Source: a virus. Taken from it: a stretch of DNA of 62,242 nucleotides. The position numbers and the translations under genes were made by a program. The notes under the pieces are model-generated. The model was given only the letters and a program-made list of their open reading frames with translations. It made no database searches and was not told the DNA's origin. Each line of letters begins with the position of its first letter. Position 1 is the first letter of the stretch. The DNA is taken from positions 1 through 62,242 of the IMG/VR virus record IMGVR_UViG_3300027608_000031; one strand, written 5' to 3'. Positions 7,303 through 14,181 of the stretch are shown piece after piece.

Positions 7303-8370
7303 ATGGCACTTGTACTAGCGGATCGCGTTCAAGAAACTACCACTACAACAGGTACCGGCACAGTTACGCTTGCCGGTGCAGTATCAGGCTTTCAATCTTT
7401 TGCAGCCGTAGGTGATGCTAACACTACGTACTACACAATTGCAGGGCAGACCACCTCCGAGTTTGAAATTGGGATTGGTACATATACTACTTCTGGTACA
7501 ACTTTATCTAGAGATACGATACTTACTTCTAGTAATTCTAATTTAGCAGTTAACTTTAGCGCAGGTACTAAAAATGTATTTGTTACTTACCCAGCTAGCC
7601 GTTCTGTGTATGTTAATGGCACAACATTAACTGCATCAAATAGTTCTATTTTACCCGTTGGTAGCGGCGGTACAGGAATTACAACAACCCCGACTAACGG
7701 GCAACTATTAGTTGGTAACGGAACAAATTACACCGTAGCCACTTTAGGTTCTGGTACCGGTATTAGCACCACAACAGGCGCTGGTACTCTAACTGTCAAC
7801 AATACTGGCGTTACTTCCAACGTGGCAGGTACGGGTATTTCCGTATCAGGCGCAACTGGTGCAGTAACAATTACCAACTCAGGTGTTACATCCAACGTAG
7901 CTGGTACAGGTGTTACCGTGTCTGGTGCAACGGGCGCGGTTACAGTTTCTATTGGTCAGGCTGTTGCTACATCATCCAACGTCCAGTTCAACTCACTTGG
8001 TGTGGGTACGGCGGGTTCAGCTACTGCTGGCGAGATTCGCGCAACCAACAACATTACTGCGTACTACTCTGACGAGCGCTTAAAAACCAAAATAGGCGAT
8101 ATTGAAGACCCCCTTGGCAAAGTCCACGCAATCAAGACTATGCTGTACCACGCTAATGAAATAGCGGTGTCTCTTGGTTACGATGCGTCTATTCAAGAGG
8201 TTGGTGTAAGTGCTCAATCGGTACAAGCAGTTCAACCAGAAGCAGTGGCTCCAGCGCCTATTGATGAGCGATACTTAACTGTGCGGTATGAAAAACTTGT
8301 ACCATTGCTAATTGAAGCAATAAAAGCACTTGACCATAAGGTCACTGCACTTGCAAAGGAACTTAAATGA
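7303..8370 (+). CDS. Tail fibre with C-terminal peptidase S74 chaperone domain
   Basis: This 355-residue protein has a beta-rich repetitive shaft with GSGGTGITT and repeated TSNVAGTG[IV][ST]VSGATGAV elements (~115-215). The C-terminal ~100 residues form an intramolecular chaperone and auto-protease: SDERLK (Ser256-Asp257) marks the catalytic start, and a long helix rich in [19 protein letters not shown] ends the protein. In this family the chaperone domain trimerises the fibre and then cuts itself off before the Ser. The ATG follows AAAAGGAAGAAATC. Its stop overlaps the next ATG (ATGA). Confidence 0.85.
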   Translation: MALVLADRVQETTTTTGTGTVTLAGAVSGFQSFAAVGDANTTYYTIAGQTTSEFEIGIGTYTTSGTTLSRDTILTSSNSNLAVNFSAGTKNVFVTYPASRSVYVNGTTLTASNSSILPVGSGGTGITTTPTNGQLLVGNGTNYTVATLGSGTGISTTTGAGTLTVNNTGVTSNVAGTGISVSGATGAVTITNSGVTSNVAGTGVTVSGATGAVTVSIGQAVATSSNVQFNSLGVGTAGSATAGEIRATNNITAYYSDERLKTKIGDIEDPLGKVHAIKTMLYHANEIAVSLGYDASIQEVGVSAQSVQAVQPEAVAPAPIDERYLTVRYEKLVPLLIEAIKALDHKVTALAKELK

Positions 8371-9017
8371 GCAGTACCTATTCAACCAACCTAGCCATTG
8401 AACTTATTGGCGCTGGCGACCAAGCGGGTAACTGGGGTTCCACGACCAACACCAACCTCGGCACGCTGATTGAGCAAGCTATCTCAGGCTACACAACCCA
8501 AGTAATGACTGGGGGCACTGACACTCTGCTAATGACCAGTGGCGCGTCAGCCACGGCTAGAAATATGTTCTTGGAGTTGACCACCACAGGCGGTGGAACG
8601 CTAGTAGTACCAGCTAATAAAAAGCTGTACTTCATCTACAACAACTGTTCCAGCGGCGCGGTAACTGTAAAGGTAACCGGCCTGACTGGAGTAGCAGTAC
8701 CCAACGGTAAAAAAATGTTGTTAGTGTCCAACGGTACAGATATTGTGACGGCTACCAACTACATGGTTGGGGACATTGTTGGCAACGTAACGGGTAACGT
8801 GACTGGAAACGTCACAGGCAATTTAACGGGTAACGTGACGGGAAACGTAACTGGAAACACAAGCGGTAGTGCTGGTAGCTTGGCTACAACCAATTTTTCA
8901 ATTGTAGAGTCGGGCGGTAAACTGTACTTTAAGTACGGAGCTACCAACATTGCCTCGATGGATTCTTCGGGCAACTTTATCATGCTTGCTAACGTAACAG
9001 GCTATGGCACGCCATAA
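8367..9017 (+). CDS. Tail fibre / fibre-tip protein with NVTG repeats
   Basis: This 216-residue protein starts [20 protein letters not shown] then [14 protein letters not shown], a common N-terminus of phage fibre proteins. Residues ~130-165 are a short tandem array of GN[VL]T units (about seven), followed by a compact beta C-terminus ([20 protein letters not shown]). It overlaps the S74 fibre gene by 4 bases, so the two are probably made in a fixed ratio. I infer a second fibre segment or fibre-linked structural protein. Confidence 0.7.
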   Translation: MSSTYSTNLAIELIGAGDQAGNWGSTTNTNLGTLIEQAISGYTTQVMTGGTDTLLMTSGASATARNMFLELTTTGGGTLVVPANKKLYFIYNNCSSGAVTVKVTGLTGVAVPNGKKMLLVSNGTDIVTATNYMVGDIVGNVTGNVTGNVTGNLTGNVTGNVTGNTSGSAGSLATTNFSIVESGGKLYFKYGATNIASMDSSGNFIMLANVTGYGTP

Positions 9018-9026
9018 GGAGCAAAA

Positions 9027-9962
9027 ATGACATTACCAGTTGTACCCGGAAGTTCGCTGTCGTTTTCTCAGGTCAATACTGAGTTATCACTTAGTTCGAC
9101 AGCCACAATTTCTTTGAACGATGCAGCAGTGCGTACGCTTGCTGCTGTGGGCGCAAGTCCAGCTACGATTGCTATCACCAATTTAAGTGGCAAATCCAAC
9201 TCATTCCCTCTTAGTATTTCATCTAATCAAACCAACGCCAACTTACGTACTCTAGCAATAAACGCGGGATGGCCCGGAACAGCTCAAGTCATTGCCACTA
9301 TTAGTCCCGGAATATTTGTTTATTCCACAAGCACAGGAACACCAGCACTTACTATAGACGGCGCTTTCCCCAATGGGGTAAAACTTACAAACAACGGTAC
9401 TATTCAAGGCATGGGTGGTGGTGGTGGTAGCGGTGCCGGGATACAAAATTTTCCCAATCCCAACGCCCGCCCGGGGTCTGATGGGGCTGCTGGGGGGTTA
9501 GCCCTTAGCGTTAGTGTTGCCGTTACTATTGATAATGGTCCGGGGCGCATTGCAGGTGGAGGTGGAGGCGGCGGTGGTGGTAAGGCAACAGCCTTCTCTG
9601 TTGGCAAAGGTTTTAGTACCTATACGGGCGGTGGAGGTGGGGGTGGTTTAGGTGGAAACGGCGGTGCTGGAGGTGCAGGCGGATCGGGCGGTGGTTGGAG
9701 TCCATCTTGGAACGCCCCTACCGCCCCTAGTGGTTCGCAGGCCGCAGCCGGTTCCGGCGGTCCCGGGGGTAGTGGTTCGCCATTTCCCGGAGGCTCGGGC
9801 GGAAGTTATGGCGCTGCGGGGTCAACTGGCACTGGCGGCCCTCCCAACGGAAACTATTTTTATGTGGGTCCGTATTCGGGCGGCGCAGGCGGCGGTGCAA
9901 TAACCGGAAATTCAAATATTACATATATAGCAGTTGGAACTCGTAATGGAGGTATATCGTAA
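9027..9962 (+). CDS. Polyglycine-rich adhesin-like fibre tip
   Basis: This 311-residue protein has an N-terminal ~60 residues (PVVPGSSLSFSQVNTELSLS, then ATIAITNLSGKSN) typical of phage fibre attachment segments. From about residue 130 to 295 there are many Gly runs (up to nine in a row) separated by short variable loops with Asn, Trp and Tyr. This resembles the glycine-rich sandwich of T-even gp38-type receptor-binding tips, so host recognition is a reasonable inference. A GGAGCAAAA ribosome site precedes the ATG. The stop lies within a 33-bp tandem duplication shared with the next gene start. Confidence 0.65.
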   Translation: MTLPVVPGSSLSFSQVNTELSLSSTATISLNDAAVRTLAAVGASPATIAITNLSGKSNSFPLSISSNQTNANLRTLAINAGWPGTAQVIATISPGIFVYSTSTGTPALTIDGAFPNGVKLTNNGTIQGMGGGGGSGAGIQNFPNPNARPGSDGAAGGLALSVSVAVTIDNGPGRIAGGGGGGGGGKATAFSVGKGFSTYTGGGGGGGLGGNGGAGGAGGSGGGWSPSWNAPTAPSGSQAAAGSGGPGGSGSPFPGGSGGSYGAAGSTGTGGPPNGNYFYVGPYSGGAGGGAITGNSNITYIAVGTRNGGIS

Positions 9963-10010
9963 TGGACTATCAAATTTAATGGAGGCATATCGTAATGGAC
10001 TATCAAATTA
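9945..10010 (+). repeat. 33-bp tandem duplication at a gene junction
   Basis: Two adjacent 33-base copies (9945-9977 and 9978-10010) differ at only two positions. Each carries a GGAGG ribosome site and ATGGACTATCAAATT. The first copy starts a five-codon frame (MDYQI, stop at 9977-9979); the second gives the real start at 9995. The first copy also contains the stop codon of the upstream adhesin gene. Confidence 0.95.
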
Positions 10011-10384
10011 TTCGTACAACGCCCGAAATTGGGCAAATTGAAGTTTTGTACAAACAAGACGGGCAACCTATTGCGGTTTTTGCAATAGACGTACCTATTG
10101 TTGACGGCGCATATATAACAGGAGAAGTGCTAGACGCAGAAATTCTTCACCGTGCTCCAACATGGCTTGTTGAACGTAAACAGGCGGCAGTTTCTGCTAC
10201 GGGCTTTGAACAGATTGTTGCAATTGCCCAGCCTATATCTGCAAATGAACCGGAAACAGCGGAACAACAAGCAAATAAAGCTATGTGGGAACAGGCTGCA
10301 TACGAACAAAAACTAGCTAAAGCGCTTGTTAAGTTCGGTGTTCTCTCTGAAGACCCAACAACCATTAACATAGCTAACCTCTGA
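9995..10384 (+). CDS. Hypothetical protein after adhesin; possible fibre assembly factor
   Basis: This 129-residue protein has a beta-rich N-terminal half (IIRTTPEIGQIEVLYKQDGQP and following) and a helical, Gln/Glu/Ala-rich C-terminal half (EQQANKAMWEQAAYEQKLAKA, split). This strand-then-helix arrangement and position just after the receptor-binding gene are typical of fibre assembly chaperones, but I recognise no specific family. The start is set by the second copy of the 33-bp duplication. The stop overlaps the next ATG (TGATG). Confidence 0.5.
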   Translation: MDYQIIRTTPEIGQIEVLYKQDGQPIAVFAIDVPIVDGAYITGEVLDAEILHRAPTWLVERKQAAVSATGFEQIVAIAQPISANEPETAEQQANKAMWEQAAYEQKLAKALVKFGVLSEDPTTINIANL

Positions 10385-10956
10385 TGCGCGTAGAGGTCAT
10401 AAAAAACTTTTTGCCCCACGCGGATATAGCCGAGCTAAACGTTTGGGTTGAAGAGGGGGTGAAAAAGAAATGGTTGGATATAGGGTTTACTGCTCGTGGG
10501 CAACCAACAACGCCTGACACGCGTGTTACATCTAGGCTATACGGTGCTAGGTTTAACTATCCTGAAGTCGCCCTTCGCACGTCCAATAAGGTTAGAGAGT
10601 ACTGTGGCATCTTTAATGCACCGTTAATTGAAGGGCACGGTAAAGATGGCATAGTAGTAAGCTGCACATTCCCCGGTGGGGATGTGTACGCCCATAGAGA
10701 CCCCAGAATGTACGAACATTCAGTTTTGCGCTGCAACATAATGACTCAAGGCGCGGACGTTGGTGGAGTTCTGTACGTTGGGGGTCAGCCTGTACCTATT
10801 GAAGTTGGTGACTTACACTGCTATTTAGCATCCGAACATGAGCATTATGTGACCACGGTAGGGGGTAACACACCCCGTGTGTTATGGATGTTTGGTGGCT
10901 GTGTCCTAGCCGAGAATTGGGACACGGGCAGAATCAAAATAGGGGAAACAGCATGA
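10384..10956 (+). CDS. 2-oxoglutarate/Fe(II)-dependent oxygenase-like protein
   Basis: This 190-residue protein has H104-R-D106, the iron-binding HxD pair in the fragment VYAHRDPRMYEHSVLRCNI. This is followed by GGVLYVGGQPVPIEVGDLHCYL, with the distal His near 152-154 (SEHEHYV) and a candidate 2-oxoglutarate-binding Arg at 165 (TPRVLWMFGG). This is the double-stranded beta-helix order of the superfamily. The substrate is unknown. It is the first of three coupled genes (oxygenase, cupin, oxygenase) inserted between fibre and lysis genes. It overlaps the next start by 4 bases. Confidence 0.7.
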   Translation: MRVEVIKNFLPHADIAELNVWVEEGVKKKWLDIGFTARGQPTTPDTRVTSRLYGARFNYPEVALRTSNKVREYCGIFNAPLIEGHGKDGIVVSCTFPGGDVYAHRDPRMYEHSVLRCNIMTQGADVGGVLYVGGQPVPIEVGDLHCYLASEHEHYVTTVGGNTPRVLWMFGGCVLAENWDTGRIKIGETA

Positions 10957-11312
10957 ACTACCCAGAAACAAAAATGACGTGTGTCTCAAACTTGTGGGTT
11001 CGTATGATGCACTTTGTAAAAGCTGGTGACCGCAACGAGGGACATGTGCACAATTTTGACCACGTTACTTTGCTCTCAAAAGGCAGCGTGGAAGTAGACG
11101 TTGAAGGCAACAAGACAATCTTCAAAGCGCCGCACATGATCTACATTGCCAAAGGTAAAAGACATTTCATAACAGCGCTTGAGGACGACACGATCGCCTC
11201 GTGTTTGCACGCTCTGCGTACCGGGGAACGTGAGGAAGACGTTCTTGACCCGTCAATGATTCCAGCGGGTATTGATAACCCCCTGCAAGCTGGCTTGGCG
11301 GTGCCGCTATGA
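10953..11312 (+). CDS. Cupin-domain protein
   Basis: This 119-residue protein is about the size of one cupin barrel. Motif 1 is GHVHNFDHVTLLSKGSVEV, with H31, H33 and H37 as likely metal ligands. Motif 2 is KAPHMIYIAKGKRHFI with H71. The ATG at 10953 follows GGGGAAACAGC and overlaps the preceding stop, so upstream in-frame starts inside the oxygenase gene are rejected. It overlaps the following oxygenase gene by 4 bases (ATGA). Cupins can be dioxygenases, isomerases or binding proteins; the substrate cannot be read from the sequence. Confidence 0.75.
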   Translation: MNYPETKMTCVSNLWVRMMHFVKAGDRNEGHVHNFDHVTLLSKGSVEVDVEGNKTIFKAPHMIYIAKGKRHFITALEDDTIASCLHALRTGEREEDVLDPSMIPAGIDNPLQAGLAVPL

Positions 11313-11878
11313 GTGCTGTTTTTGTTAGTAATAATGCGTACTGGCTTTGGGAATCTTGTGTTCCAAAAGAAACTTGTAAAAAGTTTATTGAAGCTCACTT
11401 TGATGTTGAGCACGTTATGGATGGTGGGTATCACGACGGCGTTAAGATGGTTATTGGGGATAAGAGAAAAACAAAAATATGCTGGGCACACCAAGAAACT
11501 TTTCTTGGAGCAAAACTCCTGTCTTATATTTTGATGGCTAACCAAAAAGCCAATTGGTACTTTGATATTGACGGCACGGAGAATATTCAGTTAGGTCGAT
11601 ACGGTGTTGGTGGACATTACGATTGGCATACAGACGGCGCTATACATCAAAAAGATTTGACTGGGATGCAACGTAAATTGAGCGTGTCTTTATTTTTGTC
11701 AGACCCTGCGGACTACGACGGCGGGGACTTTTTGTTCCGGGGGTCCGACATACCTATCACCCGCGCACAAGGTTCAATCCTCGTGTTCCCTTCACTTATT
11801 GAGCACACTGTGACTCCGGTTACTAGGGGGGAGAGATACTCCGCCGTAACATGGGCGCAGGGGCCAAACTTTAGGTAA
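11309..11878 (+). CDS. 2OG-Fe(II) oxygenase, PKHD/prolyl-hydroxylase type
   Basis: This 189-residue protein carries the full set of residues: HTD (H107, D109), the RKLSVSLFLSDPADYDGGDF core, distal H166 (IEHTV) and R176 (GERYSAV), the usual 2-oxoglutarate anchor. Length and motif spacing match the P4Hc/PKHD hydroxylases often carried by marine and freshwater phages. It hydroxylates an unknown target, perhaps a host or virion protein. It is coupled by 4 bases to the cupin gene. Its end is followed after 8 bases by the GTG of the next gene. Confidence 0.85.
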   Translation: MSAVFVSNNAYWLWESCVPKETCKKFIEAHFDVEHVMDGGYHDGVKMVIGDKRKTKICWAHQETFLGAKLLSYILMANQKANWYFDIDGTENIQLGRYGVGGHYDWHTDGAIHQKDLTGMQRKLSVSLFLSDPADYDGGDFLFRGSDIPITRAQGSILVFPSLIEHTVTPVTRGERYSAVTWAQGPNFR

Positions 11879-11886
11879 ACACGAAT

Positions 11887-12609
11887 GTGGACCCTTTCAC
11901 TCTTCTCATGGCGGCCCAAACCGCCGTTGGTTTTATCAAGCAGGGGTGTGCTCTCCTGCATGAAGGGCGTATGGAGTTGGAAGGGGCCAAGAAGACAGCC
12001 GAGCAGGTCATTGGCGATGTCAAAGCAATCAAGGGCATTTTTGATTGGTTCATTGGTCTATTCGTTAGTAAACCAGCCAAGCCAGACGAAGCGCCCAAGC
12101 CTGTGGCAAAAGCGAAAGCCAAAGCCACAACCAAACAGCAACAGTCTTACGAGGAACTTGAACTCAAACTCATCAAAGACATCGGGGACAACATTGGTGT
12201 CCTCTTTGACACGCAACAACAGATTACAAACTTCTACCTTGAACTAGAGGAGACATCAAAGACCAACTACGACCCAACGCAAAACACCAGCAAAAAAGCC
12301 ATTGAGCGTGCGCTGATTGAATTGCAGATGGAGAAGTTGATGGAGCAAACAAGGGAAGCAATGGTCTATGCGCCTCCTGAGTTGAAGGACTTGTATAGCC
12401 GATTCCTCAAGATGCACGCCCGAATAGAACAAGAACAAGCATGGGCAAGGTCAGAAACGATACGCAGGAATAGGCTGGCAAGGTGGAAGCAAGAGCAAGA
12501 CGAGATTCGGGTTATTGAAACAATAAGTGGGGTGATTGCCGTGATGTTTATATCAATGTTTTTTGGGTGGTTCATGTGGCAACTACGAAGCTGGTCTACT
12601 GGATATTGA
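11887..12609 (+). CDS. Coiled-coil membrane protein at head of lysis block
   Basis: This 240-residue protein starts at GTG; an ATG two bases earlier is in another frame. A short hydrophobic N-terminus (FTLLMAAQTAVGFIKQG) and amphipathic IFDWFIGLFV precede a Lys/Ala-rich linker (KPVAKAKAKATTKQQQ), a long charged coiled coil (~85-205), and one C-terminal membrane helix (VIAVMFISMFFGWFMW). Related proteins occur before holin/endolysin genes in many uncultured phages. It may anchor to the inner membrane and assist lysis or DNA ejection; the role is not established. Confidence 0.65.
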   Translation: MDPFTLLMAAQTAVGFIKQGCALLHEGRMELEGAKKTAEQVIGDVKAIKGIFDWFIGLFVSKPAKPDEAPKPVAKAKAKATTKQQQSYEELELKLIKDIGDNIGVLFDTQQQITNFYLELEETSKTNYDPTQNTSKKAIERALIELQMEKLMEQTREAMVYAPPELKDLYSRFLKMHARIEQEQAWARSETIRRNRLARWKQEQDEIRVIETISGVIAVMFISMFFGWFMWQLRSWSTGY

Positions 12610-12743
12610 TAGGAGTGGCGATATGCGTAATTGTTGGAGTGACCTCAATGGCATACGTAGAAACCCTATATATGAAAGCGCAGCTCAAGCAGGAAATCAA
12701 AGAGTTGCGTAAATTGAAACGGGAACTAAAGGAATCAAAATGA
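12576..12743 (+). CDS. Small membrane protein, possible inner-membrane spanin
   Basis: This 55-residue frame starts at GTG 12576 inside the end of the previous gene and overlaps the next ATG (ATGA). After VATTK comes a membrane helix (LVYWILIGVAICVIVGVTSM), then a charged coil (KAQLKQEIKELRKLKRELKE). One N-terminal helix followed by a coiled coil is the plan of a small i-spanin, but it is short and no outer-membrane partner is evident. Start choice is uncertain; 12615 GTG or 12648 ATG would cut the helix. Confidence 0.55.
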   Translation: MATTKLVYWILIGVAICVIVGVTSMAYVETLYMKAQLKQEIKELRKLKRELKESK

Positions 12744-13195
12744 TTGACCTTGCCAAAACTATTGGAGCGGTTGCCGCTAGTATTGCCGCATTAGGGGGCA
12801 GTTACACACTTGCCGATAAATTTGGTTTTTTTGACCGAGCCATCATTGAGTGGACTCCAGAGCATTTTAAAATCGTGTCAGAGGTTGGACAGCCCATCAA
12901 TGTCACAGTTGCACGAATAAAGAAGCGGGACGATTGTTCTGTTGAGAGTTTTACGCCAAGTATTCGTGATGCGGCAGGCATGGTGCATGAGGCGACCACC
13001 ACCGCAAGCAAGTTTAGCGGCCCAGCAGGGCCAGAGATTGACACATTTACATACCAACTCACAATGGTAGGTAAAGAAAAAATTGCTGGTGGTAAAGCAA
13101 CTTTGCTGGCAACCATTAAATACAAATGCCCTGAAGGGGAGCGTGTTGTGCAATACCCCCGTCATGCAAATCTAAGTTTTGAATTGAAAGGCTAA
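12740..13195 (+). CDS. Conserved phage protein with N-terminal membrane anchor
   Basis: This 151-residue protein begins with a signal-anchor-like helix (LAKTIGAVAASIAALGGSYT), followed by KFGFFDRAIIEWTPEHF and a beta-rich domain with two cysteines (DDCSVE near 73 and YKCPEGE near 136) that could pair in the periplasm. I recall close relatives in marine uncultured phages beside lysis genes, without known function. It is coupled to the small membrane protein upstream by 4 bases. A periplasmic lysis accessory role is inferred from position. Confidence 0.6.
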   Translation: MIDLAKTIGAVAASIAALGGSYTLADKFGFFDRAIIEWTPEHFKIVSEVGQPINVTVARIKKRDDCSVESFTPSIRDAAGMVHEATTTASKFSGPAGPEIDTFTYQLTMVGKEKIAGGKATLLATIKYKCPEGERVVQYPRHANLSFELKG

Positions 13196-13198
13196 AAA

Positions 13199-13705
13199 AT
13201 GATGACACTATTCTCAACCCTACTGTCTTTCCTGATGGGCGGTTTACCCAAACTGATGGACTTCTTCCAAGACCGTGCTGACAAGTCGCATGAACTAGCC
13301 TTGGCGCAGATGCAGACCGAAAGAGAACTGGCTTTACGTAAGGCCGGTTTAGAAGCCCAAGAGCGCATCGAGCATATCCAAACAGAGCAGATTCAGATTA
13401 ACGCTGAAGTGACCAACGCACAGACTGCTATGCAAGAGCGTCAAGCCCTATATGCCCACGACATTGCTATCGGTCAAGGAGCCAGCCAGTGGGTAACTAA
13501 CGCCCGTGCTATGGTGCGTCCTGCCATAACCTATGGCTTGTTCATATTGTTTGCCTTTGTAGAAATCTTTGGCTTTTGGTTTGCTTTCTACAAGGAAGTG
13601 CCATTTGAAGTTGCACTAGATTTGCTGTGGGATAACGAGACACAAATCATTTGGGCGTCTGTAGTGTCGTTCTGGTTTGGCACTCAAGCCTTTGGCAAGA
13701 AATGA
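13199..13705 (+). CDS. Holin of the 3TM (GTA_holin_3TM-like) family
   Basis: This 168-residue protein has an N-terminal hydrophobic patch (LFSTLLSFLMGGLPKLMDFF), a long charged coiled coil (~25-95), then AMVRPAITYGLFILFAFVEI and IIWASVVSFWFGTQAFGKK as two membrane segments. The RPAITYGLF and SFWFGTQA signatures are typical of 3TM holins that sit next to endolysins in phages and gene transfer agents. It would form the inner-membrane lesion that releases the lysozyme. Its stop overlaps the endolysin ATG (ATGA). Confidence 0.8.
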   Translation: MMTLFSTLLSFLMGGLPKLMDFFQDRADKSHELALAQMQTERELALRKAGLEAQERIEHIQTEQIQINAEVTNAQTAMQERQALYAHDIAIGQGASQWVTNARAMVRPAITYGLFILFAFVEIFGFWFAFYKEVPFEVALDLLWDNETQIIWASVVSFWFGTQAFGKK

Positions 13706-14178
13706 ACCTGTCAGACAAAGCCCTCAAGATGATTACGCACCATGAAGGTGTGCGTCAAAAGCCTTATCGTTGCCCAGCCAAGCTGTGGACGGTGGGGGTG
13801 GGGCATGTCTTGTACCCAGAGCAGGGCAAGATGAAGATAGAAGACCGTGATGGGTTTGCCCTTAAAAACGCAGACAACCGCACGTTTAGCATGGAAGAAG
13901 TCAATGGAATTCTTAAAGCAGATTTGGCTAGGTTTGAGCGAGGTGTGGTTCAGTTCTGTCCTGTCCCCCTCACTCAAGGTCAATATGATGCTCTCATATC
14001 TTTTAGTTTCAATGTTGGTCTGGGAACACTACAGCGTTCAACCCTCCGTCAGAAGGTTCTGCGTGGGGATATGGAAGGCGCTGCGGAAGAACTCTTGAAG
14101 TATTGCAAGGCGGGTGGCAAAATACTCAAAGGGTTGGAGAATCGTCGTAAAGACGAACGCGCCCTGTTCTTAGGATAA
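13702..14178 (+). CDS. Endolysin, GH24 (T4-type) lysozyme
   Basis: This 158-residue protein cleaves the peptidoglycan glycan backbone. The catalytic motif is E15, C24 and T30 in HHEGVRQKPYRCPAKLWTVG, with spacing E-8-C-5-T as in RrrD/R21-type lysozymes, followed by GVGH. C-terminal helices contain SFNVGLGTLQRSTLRQKVLRG and ENRRKDERALFLG. No signal peptide is visible, so release depends on the holin immediately upstream. The ATG at 13702 is chosen for its 4-base overlap with the holin stop; an earlier in-frame start at 13651 lies inside the holin gene. Confidence 0.9.
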   Translation: MNLSDKALKMITHHEGVRQKPYRCPAKLWTVGVGHVLYPEQGKMKIEDRDGFALKNADNRTFSMEEVNGILKADLARFERGVVQFCPVPLTQGQYDALISFSFNVGLGTLQRSTLRQKVLRGDMEGAAEELLKYCKAGGKILKGLENRRKDERALFLG

Positions 14179-14181
14179 AAC

